A DNA stretch of 64,000 nt from Jeotgalibacillus sp. ET6. GTDB taxonomy: Bacteria; Bacillota; Bacilli; Bacillales; Jeotgalibacillaceae. Location of the stretch: NCBI RefSeq assembly GCF_029667115.1, contig NZ_JARUIU010000002.1:62001-126000 (forward strand), in the 5' to 3' direction. Numbering within the stretch: position 1 is the stretch's first letter; each line of letters opens with the position of its first letter. The notes under the pieces are model-generated. The model ran no database searches. It was not told the DNA's origin and worked only from the letters and a program-made list of their open reading frames with translations. Positions 28,163-38,815 of this stretch are shown here, piece after piece. Made by a program: the position numbers and the translations under genes.

Positions 28163-29157
28163 CAATCCTCGTAACAGGCGGAGCAGGATACATTGGCAGC
28201 CACGCAGTACTTGCGCTGAAACGCCGGAAAGTAAAAGTTGTAGTGCTCGATAGTCTGCAGACAGGACACGAGGGCGCTGTAGACCCGGAAGTGCCTTTCT
28301 ATTCAGGCGATCTTCGCGACAGTGCTTTTCTTGACCGGGTGTTTGAGGCTCATAAAATTGAAGCTGTCATTCACTTTGCTGCAAACTCGTTAGTGGGTGA
28401 GAGCGTCACAGACCCGCTGAAATATTATGACAACAATGTTGGAGGGGCAATCTCCCTTTTGCAGGCAATGAACCGGCATGAAGTGAAGAAGATCGTGTTT
28501 TCATCAACGGCAGCGACCTATGGTGAGCCGGAATCTTCTATTATTGAAGAAAAGGATCCGACCGTACCGACCAATCCGTACGGCGAAACGAAGCTCGCAA
28601 TTGAAAAAATGCTGAAATGGTCAGCGGACGCTTATGGAATCCATTCGATTTGCTTGCGCTATTTTAATGTAGCAGGAGCAGATCCGGAGGGAGAACGAGG
28701 AGAAGATCATGATCCGGAAACCCATTTGATTCCGATTGTTCTTCAGGTAGCGCTTGGCCAAAGAGAAAAAATCAGTGTGTTTGGCAATGATTACCCCACA
28801 CCGGACGGCACATGCATCCGCGATTATATCCATGTAGCGGACTTGGTAGACGCGCATCTGCTTGCAATAGAGAAGCTTGAAAATCTTCCTGAACAGGCGG
28901 CCGTTTACAATCTTGGCAACGGGAAAGGCTTCAGTGTGATGGAAGTAATTGAGGCGGCACGTGCTGTAACAGGGCATAGCATACCCGCTGCAATCGAAAA
29001 AAGAAGAGCAGGAGATCCTGCCATGCTTGTCGCTTCATCTGCAAAAGCGGAACAGGAGCTTGGTTGGTCGCCTAAAATTCCGGAGCTTCAGGATATTATT
29101 CAAAGCGCGTGGAATTGGCATCAGGCTCATCCGGAGGGCTACAAAGCAGACAATTAA
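28159..29157 (+). CDS. galE: UDP-glucose 4-epimerase
   Basis: This protein of 332 residues interconverts UDP-galactose and UDP-glucose with bound NAD. Rossmann motif GGAGYIGSH at 7-15, catalytic Ser/Thr in FSSTAATYG, and Tyr141-x3-Lys145 in NPYGETK. It overlaps the GH2 gene by ATGA, so translation is coupled. Confidence 0.97.
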   Translation: MTILVTGGAGYIGSHAVLALKRRKVKVVVLDSLQTGHEGAVDPEVPFYSGDLRDSAFLDRVFEAHKIEAVIHFAANSLVGESVTDPLKYYDNNVGGAISLLQAMNRHEVKKIVFSSTAATYGEPESSIIEEKDPTVPTNPYGETKLAIEKMLKWSADAYGIHSICLRYFNVAGADPEGERGEDHDPETHLIPIVLQVALGQREKISVFGNDYPTPDGTCIRDYIHVADLVDAHLLAIEKLENLPEQAAVYNLGNGKGFSVMEVIEAARAVTGHSIPAAIEKRRAGDPAMLVASSAKAEQELGWSPKIPELQDIIQSAWNWHQAHPEGYKADN

Positions 29158-29178
29158 AACCGTAGAGGAGGGAACCCT

Positions 29179-30693
29179 GTGTTTATTTTCATACAGCTGG
29201 AGAGATTGCTTCAATTCGGTTTGCAAAAGAAACTAATCGACCCTTTAGACTCAGACTACGTTCAAAACCGGCTGCTGAATCTTTTGCACTTAGATGCGAT
29301 GGAGCAGGTGGAAGCCCCTGAAGAATCGCTTGACTACCCGGTTGAGATTCTGAATAACATTGTAGAATGGGCATCACAGCAGCCGGATTTAAACAGTACG
29401 ACCATTACGGAAAAGGATCAGCTTGATGCCGCTTTAATGGATTGCTTTATGCCCCGTCCTTCTGAAGCGGCGAAAGCCTTTCAACAGCGGTACCTTTCCT
29501 CTCCTGCTGAGGCAACGGATTACTTTTATTCCATGTCCAAGCAGGTAAACTACATTCGCACCGACCGGATTGCAAAAAATGAACACTGGTATAGCGAAAC
29601 AGAATACGGGAATCTCGAAATCACGATCAATTTGTCCAAACCCGAAAAGGATCCGACCACGATTGCGGCAGAAAAAAAAGCAAAAGCGATCAGCTATCCG
29701 CTTTGTCTGCTATGTAAGGGAAACGTGGGCTATGCCGGACGGGTGAATCATCCCGCGCGCCATAACCACAGGATTATGCCTGTAAATCTGGGAGGAGAAA
29801 GCTGGTTTATGCAGTATTCGCCTTATGTGTATTATAACGAGCATGCCATCATATTCTCCTCCGAGCATCGTCCCATGAGCATTTCCAAAAGCGGATTTAG
29901 CCGGTTGCTTGGATTTGTCGAGCAGTTTCCTCATTATTTTGTGGGCTCCAATGCAGATTTGCCGATTGTCGGGGGCTCGATCTTAAGCCATGATCATTTC
30001 CAGGGAGGGCAGCATGACTTTCCAATGGCGCTGGCACCCGTTGAAAAAACCTATAAAATCGATGGCTATGAAGACGTAAATGCAGGTACGGTGAAATGGC
30101 CGATGTCCGTCATTCGATTAAGCGGAAAAAGCAAGGATCGCCTGCTTGAACTGGCAGATTTGATTCTGCACACATGGAAAGCGCACAGTGATGAAGCTGT
30201 TGGCGTCTATGCGGAGTCGGATGAACAGCCGCATAATACGATCACTCCGATCGCGCGCATGCGAAACGGAAGCTTTGAGCTTGATCTCGTTCTTCGAAAT
30301 AATCGTACGAATGAAGAACATCCATTTGGCATCTTCCATCCACATGATGATGTTCATCACATTAAAAAAGAAAACATCGGACTGATTGAAGTAATGGGGC
30401 TTGCCGTTCTGCCAGGCAGATTAAAAGAAGAACTGACTGTCCTTGGGGATTATCTTGTTGAAGGAAATCTTGATAAGGCAGGGGAAGATGAGCGGACGGC
30501 AAAGCATCTTGACTGGGCAAAAAAAATCGCGGCAGCAGAAAAAAATCTCTCATCTGAGACCGTTCAGGATGTTTTACGGAAACATGTTGGCATCGTGTTT
30601 TCAAGAGTCCTCGAAGATGCAGGTGTGTTTAAACGGGACTTGGAAGGACAGCAGGCGTTTACACGGTTTATGGAGTCATTAAGCGGCCGCTAA
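29179..30693 (+). CDS. galT: Galactose-1-phosphate uridylyltransferase, Firmicutes type
   Basis: This protein of 504 residues exchanges UMP between UDP-glucose and galactose-1-phosphate. It belongs to the long GalT class found in Firmicutes (about 490-510 residues, distinct from the 350-residue enterobacterial form). Visible motifs are CLLCKGNVGYAGR, HNHRIMPVNL and SHDHFQGGQHDFPM, whose histidines correspond to the nucleotidyl-histidine site. The GTG at 29179 follows AGAGGAGGG. Last gene of the galactose operon. Confidence 0.96.
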   Translation: MFIFIQLERLLQFGLQKKLIDPLDSDYVQNRLLNLLHLDAMEQVEAPEESLDYPVEILNNIVEWASQQPDLNSTTITEKDQLDAALMDCFMPRPSEAAKAFQQRYLSSPAEATDYFYSMSKQVNYIRTDRIAKNEHWYSETEYGNLEITINLSKPEKDPTTIAAEKKAKAISYPLCLLCKGNVGYAGRVNHPARHNHRIMPVNLGGESWFMQYSPYVYYNEHAIIFSSEHRPMSISKSGFSRLLGFVEQFPHYFVGSNADLPIVGGSILSHDHFQGGQHDFPMALAPVEKTYKIDGYEDVNAGTVKWPMSVIRLSGKSKDRLLELADLILHTWKAHSDEAVGVYAESDEQPHNTITPIARMRNGSFELDLVLRNNRTNEEHPFGIFHPHDDVHHIKKENIGLIEVMGLAVLPGRLKEELTVLGDYLVEGNLDKAGEDERTAKHLDWAKKIAAAEKNLSSETVQDVLRKHVGIVFSRVLEDAGVFKRDLEGQQAFTRFMESLSGR

Positions 30694-30699
30694 AAACGG

Positions 30700-30729
30700 A
30701 GAGAACAGATCTTTTCTGTTCTCTTTTTT
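30700..30729 (+). terminator. Galactose operon terminator
   Basis: AGAGAACAG (30700-30708), loop ATCTTTT, CTGTTCTCT (30716-30724) then TTTTT. Confidence 0.92.
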
Positions 30730-30765
30730 AAATCACCTCAGATGGGAAAGGAAGGAGCAATCACC

Positions 30766-31287
30766 GTGAATGGAAGAAAGGTTTATTTAAGACCTTTACA
30801 AAAAGAAGATCTTGAGAGTATGCACCGTGCAACACAAAACGACGAAATCCGTTACATGACCGGTACAACAAGGCATTTTACAATGGAGCATGTTGAAGCC
30901 CATTACAACCGTAATCTGCATGACAAAACGCGTCATGATTTTTCTATTTGCCTCAAAGATACAGACAGATTAATAGGGGATATGTCCATTATGGATATTG
31001 AAGAAGAAAATAAAAAAGCAGGCTTTAGAATTGCCCTCCACCAGGTTGAGTTCTTCAATAAGGGCTACGGAACAGAGGCTCTTTCGCTCGCCCTGTATTT
31101 TGTCTTTGAAAAACTCCGTTTAAACCGTCTGCAGCTCGAAGTCTATTCCCACAATCTCCGTGGAATCAAATCATATGAAAAAGCTGGATTTAAAATCGAG
31201 GGACGCCTGAGGCAATCAATAGTACTGAATAACGAATACTCAGACGAAATTGTAATGGGCATGCTGCGTGAGGAATATGTAAAGTGA
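30766..31287 (+). CDS. GNAT family N-acetyltransferase (RimJ/RimL-like)
   Basis: This protein of 173 residues has the GNAT fold: VYLRPLQKEDLESMH at the start, the acetyl-CoA loop region NKGYGTEALSLALYFVFE and the C-terminal NLRGIKSYEKAGFKIEGRLRQ. It acetylates a small amine or a protein N-terminus; substrate unknown. GTG at 30766, eight bases after GGAAGGAG. It stands alone between the gal terminator and a converging small gene, and need not belong to sugar metabolism. Confidence 0.88.
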   Translation: MNGRKVYLRPLQKEDLESMHRATQNDEIRYMTGTTRHFTMEHVEAHYNRNLHDKTRHDFSICLKDTDRLIGDMSIMDIEEENKKAGFRIALHQVEFFNKGYGTEALSLALYFVFEKLRLNRLQLEVYSHNLRGIKSYEKAGFKIEGRLRQSIVLNNEYSDEIVMGMLREEYVK

Positions 31288-31334
31288 TGGATCATTTTTA
31301 TAATGGAGAAAATGGAAGACAAACAGTCCAATAC

Positions 31335-31372
31335 AACCGTTTCGCCCTTCTTCCAGCAAAAACGAAACGGTT
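31335..31372. terminator. Shared terminator between GNAT gene and converging small gene
   Basis: AACCGTTTCG (31335-31344) and CGAAACGGTT (31363-31372) form a perfect 10-bp inverted repeat with an 18-base loop. No long T-run follows on either strand, so termination strength is uncertain. Confidence 0.5.
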
Positions 31373-31381
31373 TACTGACGT

Positions 31382-31645
31382 TTACAATGGCAGCTCATCT
31401 GTTAATTTCCCATCCCCATCTGTCCAAACCCGAACGATCTTGCCATCCTGAACAACAACCAGAGAGTATGCTGAAAACCATTCGCCCCAGCCGCCCAAAA
31501 CTGAAATCGATTGGACGCTCGTAATTCCAGGGTTTTCCTCCTTCACATTCGCTTTGACACTGAAAAGTTTCGCCTCAAAATAGATGACCCCTGCAGTTAA
31601 AACCGCAGAAAGACTAAGCATTATAATAGATAGGCGTTTTTTCAA
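31382..31645 (-). CDS. Small exported or membrane-anchored protein of unknown function
   Basis: This predicted product of 87 residues starts MKKRLSIIMLSLSAVLTAGVI, a positively charged hydrophobic leader that is an anchor or signal peptide. The mature part (about 60 residues) ends with YSLVVVQDGKIVRVWTDGDGKLTDELPL, a beta-hairpin-like strand pattern. I do not recognise the family. The start is a TTG at 31645 with AGAAAGGA about ten bases upstream, which supports translation. It converges with the GNAT gene and runs away from the LacI gene. Confidence 0.6.
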   Translation of the reverse strand: MKKRLSIIMLSLSAVLTAGVIYFEAKLFSVKANVKEENPGITSVQSISVLGGWGEWFSAYSLVVVQDGKIVRVWTDGDGKLTDELPL

Positions 31646-31818
31646 CTAACCAATCCTTTCTGAGAGAGGTACTTGTCCTGCATTTTAGCAGATTTTCCAT
31701 AAGGATGAAGGTGAAATTAGAAAAAGATTGCGATGCTGAGATAAATTTGAAAAAATTGAGCCTAAGACATGACAGCTAATTAGCAGTATCTAGAATTTTT
31801 TTGGACATTTGACTGCTC

Positions 31819-33032
<1,214 letters not shown>

Positions 33033-33069
33033 TAGAAGAAACAGTAGGGTTTTAAAAATGGGGGTAAAC

Positions 33070-33381
33070 ATGAAAAAATCGATTGCTTTATCAGTCATTA
33101 CAGCAGCTGTGGTTGGATTACTCATTTGGGCAGCAAGCACCCTGGTACCCTTTTCATACGGGGAATGGAGTTTCTTTATCGGTCTAGGTCTGACCGTATT
33201 ATTTTTCTTTTTCAGCGGCAGTGGAGGATTTTTATCCAAAATGGCAACATTTCAAGCAAGTGCAACCGTTGGAAAAGTTCAGGAGGATAATGAACATAAT
33301 GCCTATTTAGGTGGGATATTTTACGGTCTCGTCTTATATACCTTCGTCAGTCTGATCGTAATGCTCATCATCTATTTTTAA
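33070..33381 (+). CDS. DUF3899-like membrane protein
   Basis: This protein of 103 residues has three hydrophobic segments: ALSVITAAVVGLLIWAAS, FIGLGLTVLFFFFSGSG and a C-terminal FYGLVLYTFVSLIVMLII. The layout and GSGGFLSK motif fit DUF3899 membrane proteins of Bacillales, function unknown. GGGGG precedes the ATG at 33070. It lies 37 bp after the LacI gene and just before repeat copy 5. Confidence 0.7.
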   Translation: MKKSIALSVITAAVVGLLIWAASTLVPFSYGEWSFFIGLGLTVLFFFFSGSGGFLSKMATFQASATVGKVQEDNEHNAYLGGIFYGLVLYTFVSLIVMLIIYF

Positions 33382-33391
33382 ATGTCGAAAA

Positions 33392-33620
33392 GAGGCTGGG
33401 ACAAAACCCAAAAAAGTTTTAAAAAAGAGGATATATTTATTACTAGTAGTAGGTGAGCGGAGCGGAAGGTGGCGACTCCTGCAGGAAATGAGGGCAAGCT
33501 GAGCCTTTACAGGGCAAGGCCCTGAAAAGGCTCAGCGCCGTCCCTGCGGAAAGCGTCCGCCTGAAGCGCCGTCGAACCGGTCAAAGAGCTTGAGAGACTT
33601 TTGTCCCAAGCTCTTTTTTC
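33392..33620 (+). repeat. Family A repeat, copy 5 (right edge of galactose island)
   Basis: The most complete copy: it starts GAGGCTGGGACAAAACC and ends TTTTGTCCCAAGCTCTTTTTT, so the two edges form a terminal inverted repeat. Inside are GGAGCGGAAGGTGGCGACTC, AGGCAAGGCCC, AAGGCTCAGCGCCGTCCCTG and GCGGAAAGCGTCCGCCTG. Same direction as copy 4 at 18961. Confidence 0.88.
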
Positions 33621-33643
33621 TGAGTGAAGGAGGAAAACACTTG

Positions 33644-34654
33644 ATGGATGAACTAAAAAGAATGATCCGGGATGCTACTGAAGAAGAGGTAAAAGCGATG
33701 TTATTTCAAACGTTTATCCGGCTCAACATGCTTGAGGAAACAGAAAAATACACAGAAAAACAATTCGTGGCAGATGTAAATAAATTGTACAACGCTTTTT
33801 TACACGCCAAGCGGGAGGAGCAAATAGACCGTTCAGAAAAGGCCGGCATTGTACATATTCTATTTGGGGACGCAGCAGCAGGAAGCGTGAAATGGGTCCT
33901 GAGGGAGATGGGTGTCCAGAAAAAAGAACACGTTCTTTCATTAGACGATCTGTTCTCCATTGGTCCGGTTTGGCAGCTGCATGAAAAAGAAGGCGTGGAA
34001 CGCAGACATCATTGGATAAAAAATCATCTGCTTGCAGACGAAGAGTATTTGGACGAGTATGTGTCGCGTTTTAGTCATGCAGCCACTTTAATTCGATCGC
34101 TTCCGGAAAAAACAGCTATAAAAATCTGGGCAGGGAAAAATGCGCATGAACAAACGGGATTGCGGTACGTTTTGTATTTACTAAGAGGAAAAAAGAATGA
34201 TATTTTTCTTGTCGATACGACAGGTTACATTCTTTCGTCGGACACTGAGTACGTCCCGCTGCATATGGGTGAAATGATCCCGGAAACATTACAAGAGATC
34301 GTTAAGACAAACGGTCATGTTCAACGTTTGACGAAGGAGCAGCGCAGGCATTATGAAGAGGAGTGGATGCAATTATCCTTTTCTGAAGAAGTGCTGAGAA
34401 TATGGAATCGTCACGCGATTGCAAGTGTGGATGAAGCCTACTACGATCAGATGATTATTAAGAAAGCCGAAAAGCTGCAAAAAGACGAGTTTGTTAAATC
34501 CGCCCGCCTGATTGGAGAAGTGTACGGACATTTAGACCAGTACATTGGCGACGAGTATATTGAATATCGGCTGAGACATTTAATAATGAGCGGACGATTT
34601 GAAATAGAAGGAGTCCCAAGAGCGATGAGATTTTACAGTGTTAAGCTAAAATAA
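33644..34654 (+). CDS. DUF1835 domain-containing protein
   Basis: This protein of 336 residues has an N-terminal helical part, then the DUF1835 signature VHILFGDAAAGSVKWVL followed by SLDDLFSIGPVWQL, and a C-terminal DUF3658-like part (LRIWNRHAIASVDEAYYDQMIIKKAE). The GDAAAGS loop looks nucleotide-like but function is unknown. ATG at 33644 with GAAGGAGG about ten bases away; a TTG at 33641 is the alternative. It is not part of the usual B. subtilis order here. Confidence 0.85.
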   Translation: MDELKRMIRDATEEEVKAMLFQTFIRLNMLEETEKYTEKQFVADVNKLYNAFLHAKREEQIDRSEKAGIVHILFGDAAAGSVKWVLREMGVQKKEHVLSLDDLFSIGPVWQLHEKEGVERRHHWIKNHLLADEEYLDEYVSRFSHAATLIRSLPEKTAIKIWAGKNAHEQTGLRYVLYLLRGKKNDIFLVDTTGYILSSDTEYVPLHMGEMIPETLQEIVKTNGHVQRLTKEQRRHYEEEWMQLSFSEEVLRIWNRHAIASVDEAYYDQMIIKKAEKLQKDEFVKSARLIGEVYGHLDQYIGDEYIEYRLRHLIMSGRFEIEGVPRAMRFYSVKLK

Positions 34655-34896
34655 TTTTTTAAGGTAGAGATTCTTGAAGTTAACTAAAATGTGACCGAAA
34701 AATCCTGCAGTGATTTGAGCCTCTTCAAACATGTGGAAATTGCATAAAAGCGAAAGTGAAAATACATTTCTGATTAGCGAATCCCAATCTGGCAATGCTA
34801 GTAGAACACAGCCTTACTGTACGTGCAGAGGCGGCGTTAAACTAAACAGAGCAAGTTCAATCGTCAGTTCAAATAAGCGAATTAGCAGCAATTTTA
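34655..34896. other. Spacer without recognisable feature
   Basis: Between the DUF1835 gene and the ywlE promoter I find no gene, clear terminator or repeat. Confidence 0.5.
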
Positions 34897-34905
34897 TGAT
34901 ATAAT
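34897..34905 (+). promoter_or_regulatory. Extended -10 promoter of ywlE
   Basis: TGATATAAT gives a perfect TATAAT (34900-34905) with the TG extension; no clear -35. Confidence 0.5.
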
Positions 34906-34956
34906 AAACAGTAAATAATGTGCTATTTCGCAAGGCATCGCACGGGAGGAAAAACC

Positions 34957-35406
34957 ATGAATATTTTATTTGTTTGCACTGGAAATACATGCAGAAGCCC
35001 CATGGCCGAAGCCATTTTAAAACATAAAAAGCTTGATTCCATTGATGTGCGTTCAGCGGGATTATTTGCGATGGAAGGCGGACAGGCTTCCCAGCAAACA
35101 CAGGATGTATTAGATGAAAACGGAATTGTTCACAAACATCAGTCAAAGATCGTTTCGCAGGCGGATGTTCACTGGGCAGACTATGTTTTTGCGATGACCA
35201 GTGCACACAAAGCAATGCTTGTCGATCAATTTCCTTTTGCGATGGACCGGATTTTTACACTGAAAGAATTCGCAGGAGGAAGAGGACTGGATATATCAGA
35301 TCCTTTTGGCGGCTCTCTTGATATGTACAGGTCAACCTATGAAGAACTAAACAGGCTGATGGACGGACTGATTGAAAATATAGAAAAACAAACGCAGGGC
35401 TTTTAA
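34957..35406 (+). CDS. ywlE: Protein arginine phosphatase (low-molecular-weight PTP fold)
   Basis: This protein of 149 residues has the LMW-PTP loop VCTGNTCRSPMAEA with nucleophile Cys7 and Arg13, and the general acid Asp in the DPFGGSLDMY segment. Thr11 in the loop is the residue linked to arginine-phosphate preference in B. subtilis YwlE, which reverses McsB phosphorylation of CtsR and other stress proteins. Position before rpiB and ywlG also matches. CGGGAGGA precedes the ATG. Confidence 0.94.
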   Translation: MNILFVCTGNTCRSPMAEAILKHKKLDSIDVRSAGLFAMEGGQASQQTQDVLDENGIVHKHQSKIVSQADVHWADYVFAMTSAHKAMLVDQFPFAMDRIFTLKEFAGGRGLDISDPFGGSLDMYRSTYEELNRLMDGLIENIEKQTQGF

Positions 35407-35426
35407 AGGCAGAGGAGGGTTTTTGA

Positions 35427-35870
35427 ATGAAAGTTGCACTGGCATCAGATCACGGCGGCATGAATTTAAAAAAAGAAATTGCGGAAGTACTGGACGAATT
35501 GGAGATTGCGTATGAGGATTTTGGGTGCGACTGTGAGGGGTCCGTGGATTATCCAGATTACGCTCTTCCTGTTGCAAAAAAAGTGGCAGCCGGTGAATTT
35601 GACCGGGGAATCCTAATCTGCGGCACAGGCATTGGCATGAGCATTGCCGCAAACAAAGTAAAGGGAATCCGCTGTGCGCTCGTTCATGATACTTTCAGTG
35701 CAAAAGCAACACGCGAGCATAACAATACCAATATGCTGTCGATGGGCGAGCGTGTAATCGGTCCCGGCTTAGCGAGGGAAATCGCAAAAATTTGGCTGAC
35801 TGCAGAATTTGAAGGCGGCAGACACCAGACAAGAATCGGCAAAATCGCCACGTACGAATCAACACTATAA
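35427..35870 (+). CDS. rpiB: Ribose-5-phosphate isomerase B
   Basis: This protein of 147 residues interconverts ribose-5-phosphate and ribulose-5-phosphate. ALASDHGGMNLKK, the catalytic Cys in ILICGTGIGMSIAANK and HDTFSAKATREHNNTNML are typical of RpiB/LacAB. It is 20 bp after ywlE. Since some family members isomerise galactose-6-phosphate or allose-6-phosphate, I checked context: the conserved ywlE-ywlF-ywlG order supports the RpiB role. Confidence 0.95.
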   Translation: MKVALASDHGGMNLKKEIAEVLDELEIAYEDFGCDCEGSVDYPDYALPVAKKVAAGEFDRGILICGTGIGMSIAANKVKGIRCALVHDTFSAKATREHNNTNMLSMGERVIGPGLAREIAKIWLTAEFEGGRHQTRIGKIATYESTL

Positions 35871-35888
35871 ATGAAATGAGGGGTTCCT

Positions 35889-36416
35889 TTGCAAGAGCAA
35901 TTGAACACGATTTTATTCGAATACCAGCAGCAGGCGCAGCTGAAACCAGGACAATTATTCGTGGTAGGCTGCTCCACCTCAGAAGTCATTGGAAAAAAAA
36001 TCGGCACATCCGGAACAGACGATGTTGCTTCCTTATTATATACAGAACTCACAAGGTTCGCAGAAGATACCGGTATTCATCTGGCATTTCAAGGGTGTGA
36101 GCATATAAACCGGGCCCTTGTGATGGAAAGAAATACAGCGGAATCTCTGGGGTATGATGAAGTAACGGTTATTCCGGTCAGACAGGCTGGCGGCGCCATG
36201 GCTTCTTATGCATTCAAAAATATGCAGGATGCGGTAATGGTGGAGCATGTTCAGGCTCACGGCGGAATAGATATTGGAGACACCTTTATCGGCATGCACC
36301 TGAAACACGTAGCGGTTCCAGTCCGCGTCTCAGAGCGCACCCTCGGCGAAGCACACGTAACACTCGCAAGAACCCGTCCAAAGCTGATTGGCGGCGTAAG
36401 AGCCGTATACGAATAA
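35889..36416 (+). CDS. ywlG: UPF0340/DUF436 family protein YwlG
   Basis: This protein of 175 residues has [20 protein letters not shown] and [15 protein letters not shown], the family signatures; function unknown. The start is a TTG at 35889 (M-Q-E-Q-L-N) close to the ribosome site TGAGGGG. The 18-bp gap to rpiB suggests one operon with ywlE and rpiB. Confidence 0.92.
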   Translation: MQEQLNTILFEYQQQAQLKPGQLFVVGCSTSEVIGKKIGTSGTDDVASLLYTELTRFAEDTGIHLAFQGCEHINRALVMERNTAESLGYDEVTVIPVRQAGGAMASYAFKNMQDAVMVEHVQAHGGIDIGDTFIGMHLKHVAVPVRVSERTLGEAHVTLARTRPKLIGGVRAVYE

Positions 36417-36422
36417 GCATGA

Positions 36423-36469
36423 CCTGTCCCTGCCACGCGTACTTCTTGCGGCAGGGACAGGTTTTTTTT
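36423..36469 (+). terminator. ywlE-rpiB-ywlG operon terminator
   Basis: CCTGTCCCTGCC (36423-36434) pairs perfectly with GGCAGGGACAGG (36450-36461), followed by eight T. Confidence 0.95.
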
Positions 36470-36637
36470 AACAAAAAATGAACTCCCTTGGCGGGCTATA
36501 GATAAGAGTCTAGGAATTTATCACGCTCCACGCCTTTCTCGAAATCTATTTCCCCTCTATTAAAAACATGATAAGATGAAGATGATTTTTGACCAATGAC
36601 GGGAACCGTCCCGAGGACATGAGGGGGAACACATACA

Positions 36638-37873
36638 ATGAGTAAGATTCAACAGCAGGATCAAGCATTGTTTGAAGCGATGCAAAATGAATTGAAGCGT
36701 CAGCGCACGAAAATCGAGTTGATCGCTTCTGAAAATTTTGTAAGTGAAGCAGTCATGGAAGCGCAAGGATCGGTTTTAACAAATAAATACGCTGAAGGCT
36801 ATCCAGGCCGCCGCTATTATGGAGGCTGTGAGCACGTCGATGTTGCCGAAAACCTGGCAAGAGACCGTGCAAAAGAAATTTTTGGTGCAGAGCATGCAAA
36901 TGTTCAGCCTCACTCTGGAGCACAAGCCAATATGGCGGTTTATTTTACGATTCTTGAGCCGGGAGATACCGTTTTAGGGATGAACTTATCCCACGGGGGT
37001 CATTTAACGCACGGAAGTCCAGTGAACTTTAGTGGACAGCTCTACAATTTTGTTGAGTACGGGGTCTCTGAAAAAGATGAGCGGGTGGATTATGAAGACG
37101 TCCGCCAAAAAGCACTTGAAAACAAACCAAAGCTCATTGTAGCAGGGGCGAGTGCATACTCGAGAACACTTGATTTTGGGAAATTCCGTGAAATTGCAGA
37201 CGAAGTAGGCGCGTACCTGATGGTGGATATGGCTCATATCGCCGGCCTGGTTGCGACTGGAGATCACCCAAGCCCTGTGCCGCATGCACACTTTGTTACC
37301 ACAACAACGCATAAAACACTTCGCGGACCTCGCGGGGGATTGATTTTATGTAAAGAGGAATTTGCAAAGAAAATTGATAAGTCGATCTTTCCTGGCGTTC
37401 AGGGCGGACCGCTTATGCATGTAATCGCAGCAAAAGCAGTAGCATTCGGCGAAGTGCTTCAGCCGTCATTTAAAGAGTACTCTAAGCAAATCATCCGAAA
37501 TGCACAGGCGATGGCAGAAGCTTTCAAAAAAGAAGGCATCGATATAGTATCAGACCGCACAGACAACCACCTGGTGCTAGTAAACCTGCGATCTCTTGAA
37601 CTGACTGGGAAAATTGCGGAAAAAGTACTGGACGATGTAGGTATTACCGTAAACAAAAATACAATTCCTTTTGATCCGGAAAGTCCATTTGTAACAAGCG
37701 GAATCCGAATTGGAACGCCAGCTGTTACATCACGCGGCTTTAAAGAGGCTGAAATGGAAGAAATCGCATCAATCATTGCATTTGCTCTGAAAAACCACGA
37801 AGATGAATCGAAGCTGCAAGAAGCTTCACAGCGCGTTGAAGCCATCACCAGCCGCTTTGCTCTTTATGAATAA
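36638..37873 (+). CDS. glyA: Serine hydroxymethyltransferase
   Basis: This protein of 411 residues converts serine and tetrahydrofolate to glycine and methylene-tetrahydrofolate. PLP lysine Lys226 is in [27 protein letters not shown] and the VDMAHIAGL aspartate are typical. ATGAGGGGG precedes the ATG. I looked for paired PurR boxes upstream, as in B. subtilis, and did not find a convincing pair. Confidence 0.98.
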   Translation: MSKIQQQDQALFEAMQNELKRQRTKIELIASENFVSEAVMEAQGSVLTNKYAEGYPGRRYYGGCEHVDVAENLARDRAKEIFGAEHANVQPHSGAQANMAVYFTILEPGDTVLGMNLSHGGHLTHGSPVNFSGQLYNFVEYGVSEKDERVDYEDVRQKALENKPKLIVAGASAYSRTLDFGKFREIADEVGAYLMVDMAHIAGLVATGDHPSPVPHAHFVTTTTHKTLRGPRGGLILCKEEFAKKIDKSIFPGVQGGPLMHVIAAKAVAFGEVLQPSFKEYSKQIIRNAQAMAEAFKKEGIDIVSDRTDNHLVLVNLRSLELTGKIAEKVLDDVGITVNKNTIPFDPESPFVTSGIRIGTPAVTSRGFKEAEMEEIASIIAFALKNHEDESKLQEASQRVEAITSRFALYE

Positions 37874-37900
37874 GCAAGCATAGAATCAAAAATGGAAAGG

Positions 37901-37942
37901 GAGTGTCCTCGCGAACAAGAAAGCTGATTCGTGAGGAACGCT
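37901..37942 (+). terminator. glyA terminator
   Basis: GAGTGTCCTCGCGAA pairs with TTCGTGAGGAACGCTC with one bulged A, followed by TCTTTTTT. A long, stable stem. Confidence 0.9.
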
Positions 37943-38113
37943 CTCTTTTTTGTTTCCAAAAGCACCTTGGAGGCACCACTGTCAGGTCGCGCGGAATTCT
38001 CCTGAAATTAGGCGATATCTTGTCAATTAGCAAGAAGTATGGTAACTTTCGTAAGGATTTGTTTTATAATAAATAGAAGTGAAAATACAGAGTACATAAA
38101 AGGAGTGGCAGCA

Positions 38114-38743
38114 TTGGGAAAAGTGTATGTCTTTGAACATCCATTGATTCAGCATAAATTAACGCACATCCGCGATGAAAAAACCGGTACAAAAGAATTT
38201 CGTGAGCTTGTAGATGAAGTCGCTACACTTATGGCATTTGAAATTACACGTGATCTTCCTTTAGAAGAAACAGATATCAACACACCTGTAAGTGAAGCAA
38301 AAGGAAAAGTGCTATCCGGCAAGAAATTAGCCATCGTTCCTATTCTTCGTGCAGGCATTGGCATGGTGGACGGAATATTAAAGCTGATCCCAGCTGCAAA
38401 AGTTGGACACGTCGGCCTTTACCGCGATCCTGAAACACTAAAACCCATTGAATACTACGTTAAGCTGCCATCAGACGTGGAAGAGCGCGATTTTATCTTA
38501 GTAGACCCGATGCTTGCAACAGGAGGATCAGCTGTTGAAGCGATCAACTCTCTTAAAAAGCGCGGAGCGAAAAACATTAAATTCCTTTGCCTTGTAGCAG
38601 CACCAGAAGGCGTCGAAGAAATTCAGAAAGAGCATGAAGACGTAGATATCTATATCGCTGCTCTCGACGAAAAACTGAACGAAAAAGGCTATATCGTCCC
38701 TGGACTCGGCGATGCCGGCGACCGTTTATTCGGTACTAAGTAA
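38114..38743 (+). CDS. upp: Uracil phosphoribosyltransferase
   Basis: This protein of 209 residues makes UMP from uracil and PRPP. It has the PRPP loop [11 protein letters not shown] and the uracil loop [12 protein letters not shown], plus [11 protein letters not shown]. It starts at the TTG at 38114 (M-G-K-V-Y-V-F), the family N-terminus, about nine bases after AAAAGGAG; length equals B. subtilis Upp. It sits between glyA and mnaA as expected. Confidence 0.97.
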   Translation: MGKVYVFEHPLIQHKLTHIRDEKTGTKEFRELVDEVATLMAFEITRDLPLEETDINTPVSEAKGKVLSGKKLAIVPILRAGIGMVDGILKLIPAAKVGHVGLYRDPETLKPIEYYVKLPSDVEERDFILVDPMLATGGSAVEAINSLKKRGAKNIKFLCLVAAPEGVEEIQKEHEDVDIYIAALDEKLNEKGYIVPGLGDAGDRLFGTK

Positions 38744-38755
38744 TCGTTTGACACA

Positions 38756-38794
38756 TTAACGCACAGAAGGGGTCTGGCCCTTTTTGTGCGTTAA
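38756..38794 (+). repeat. Family C-related palindrome after upp
   Basis: TTAACGCACAGAAGGG...CCCTTTTTGTGCGTTAA forms a long hairpin with one bulge around GTCTGG. It has the AAGGGG/CCCTTT core of the palindromes at 10196 and 40121 but different flanks. With TTTTT inside the arm it may also act as the upp terminator. Confidence 0.65.
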
Positions 38795-38815
38795 TTTACT
38801 AAAGGAGGAGCATGT

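Noticed and set aside
36470-36637. PurR box pair before glyA
   Set aside because: No two inverted CGAA-type boxes with the usual spacing could be found.
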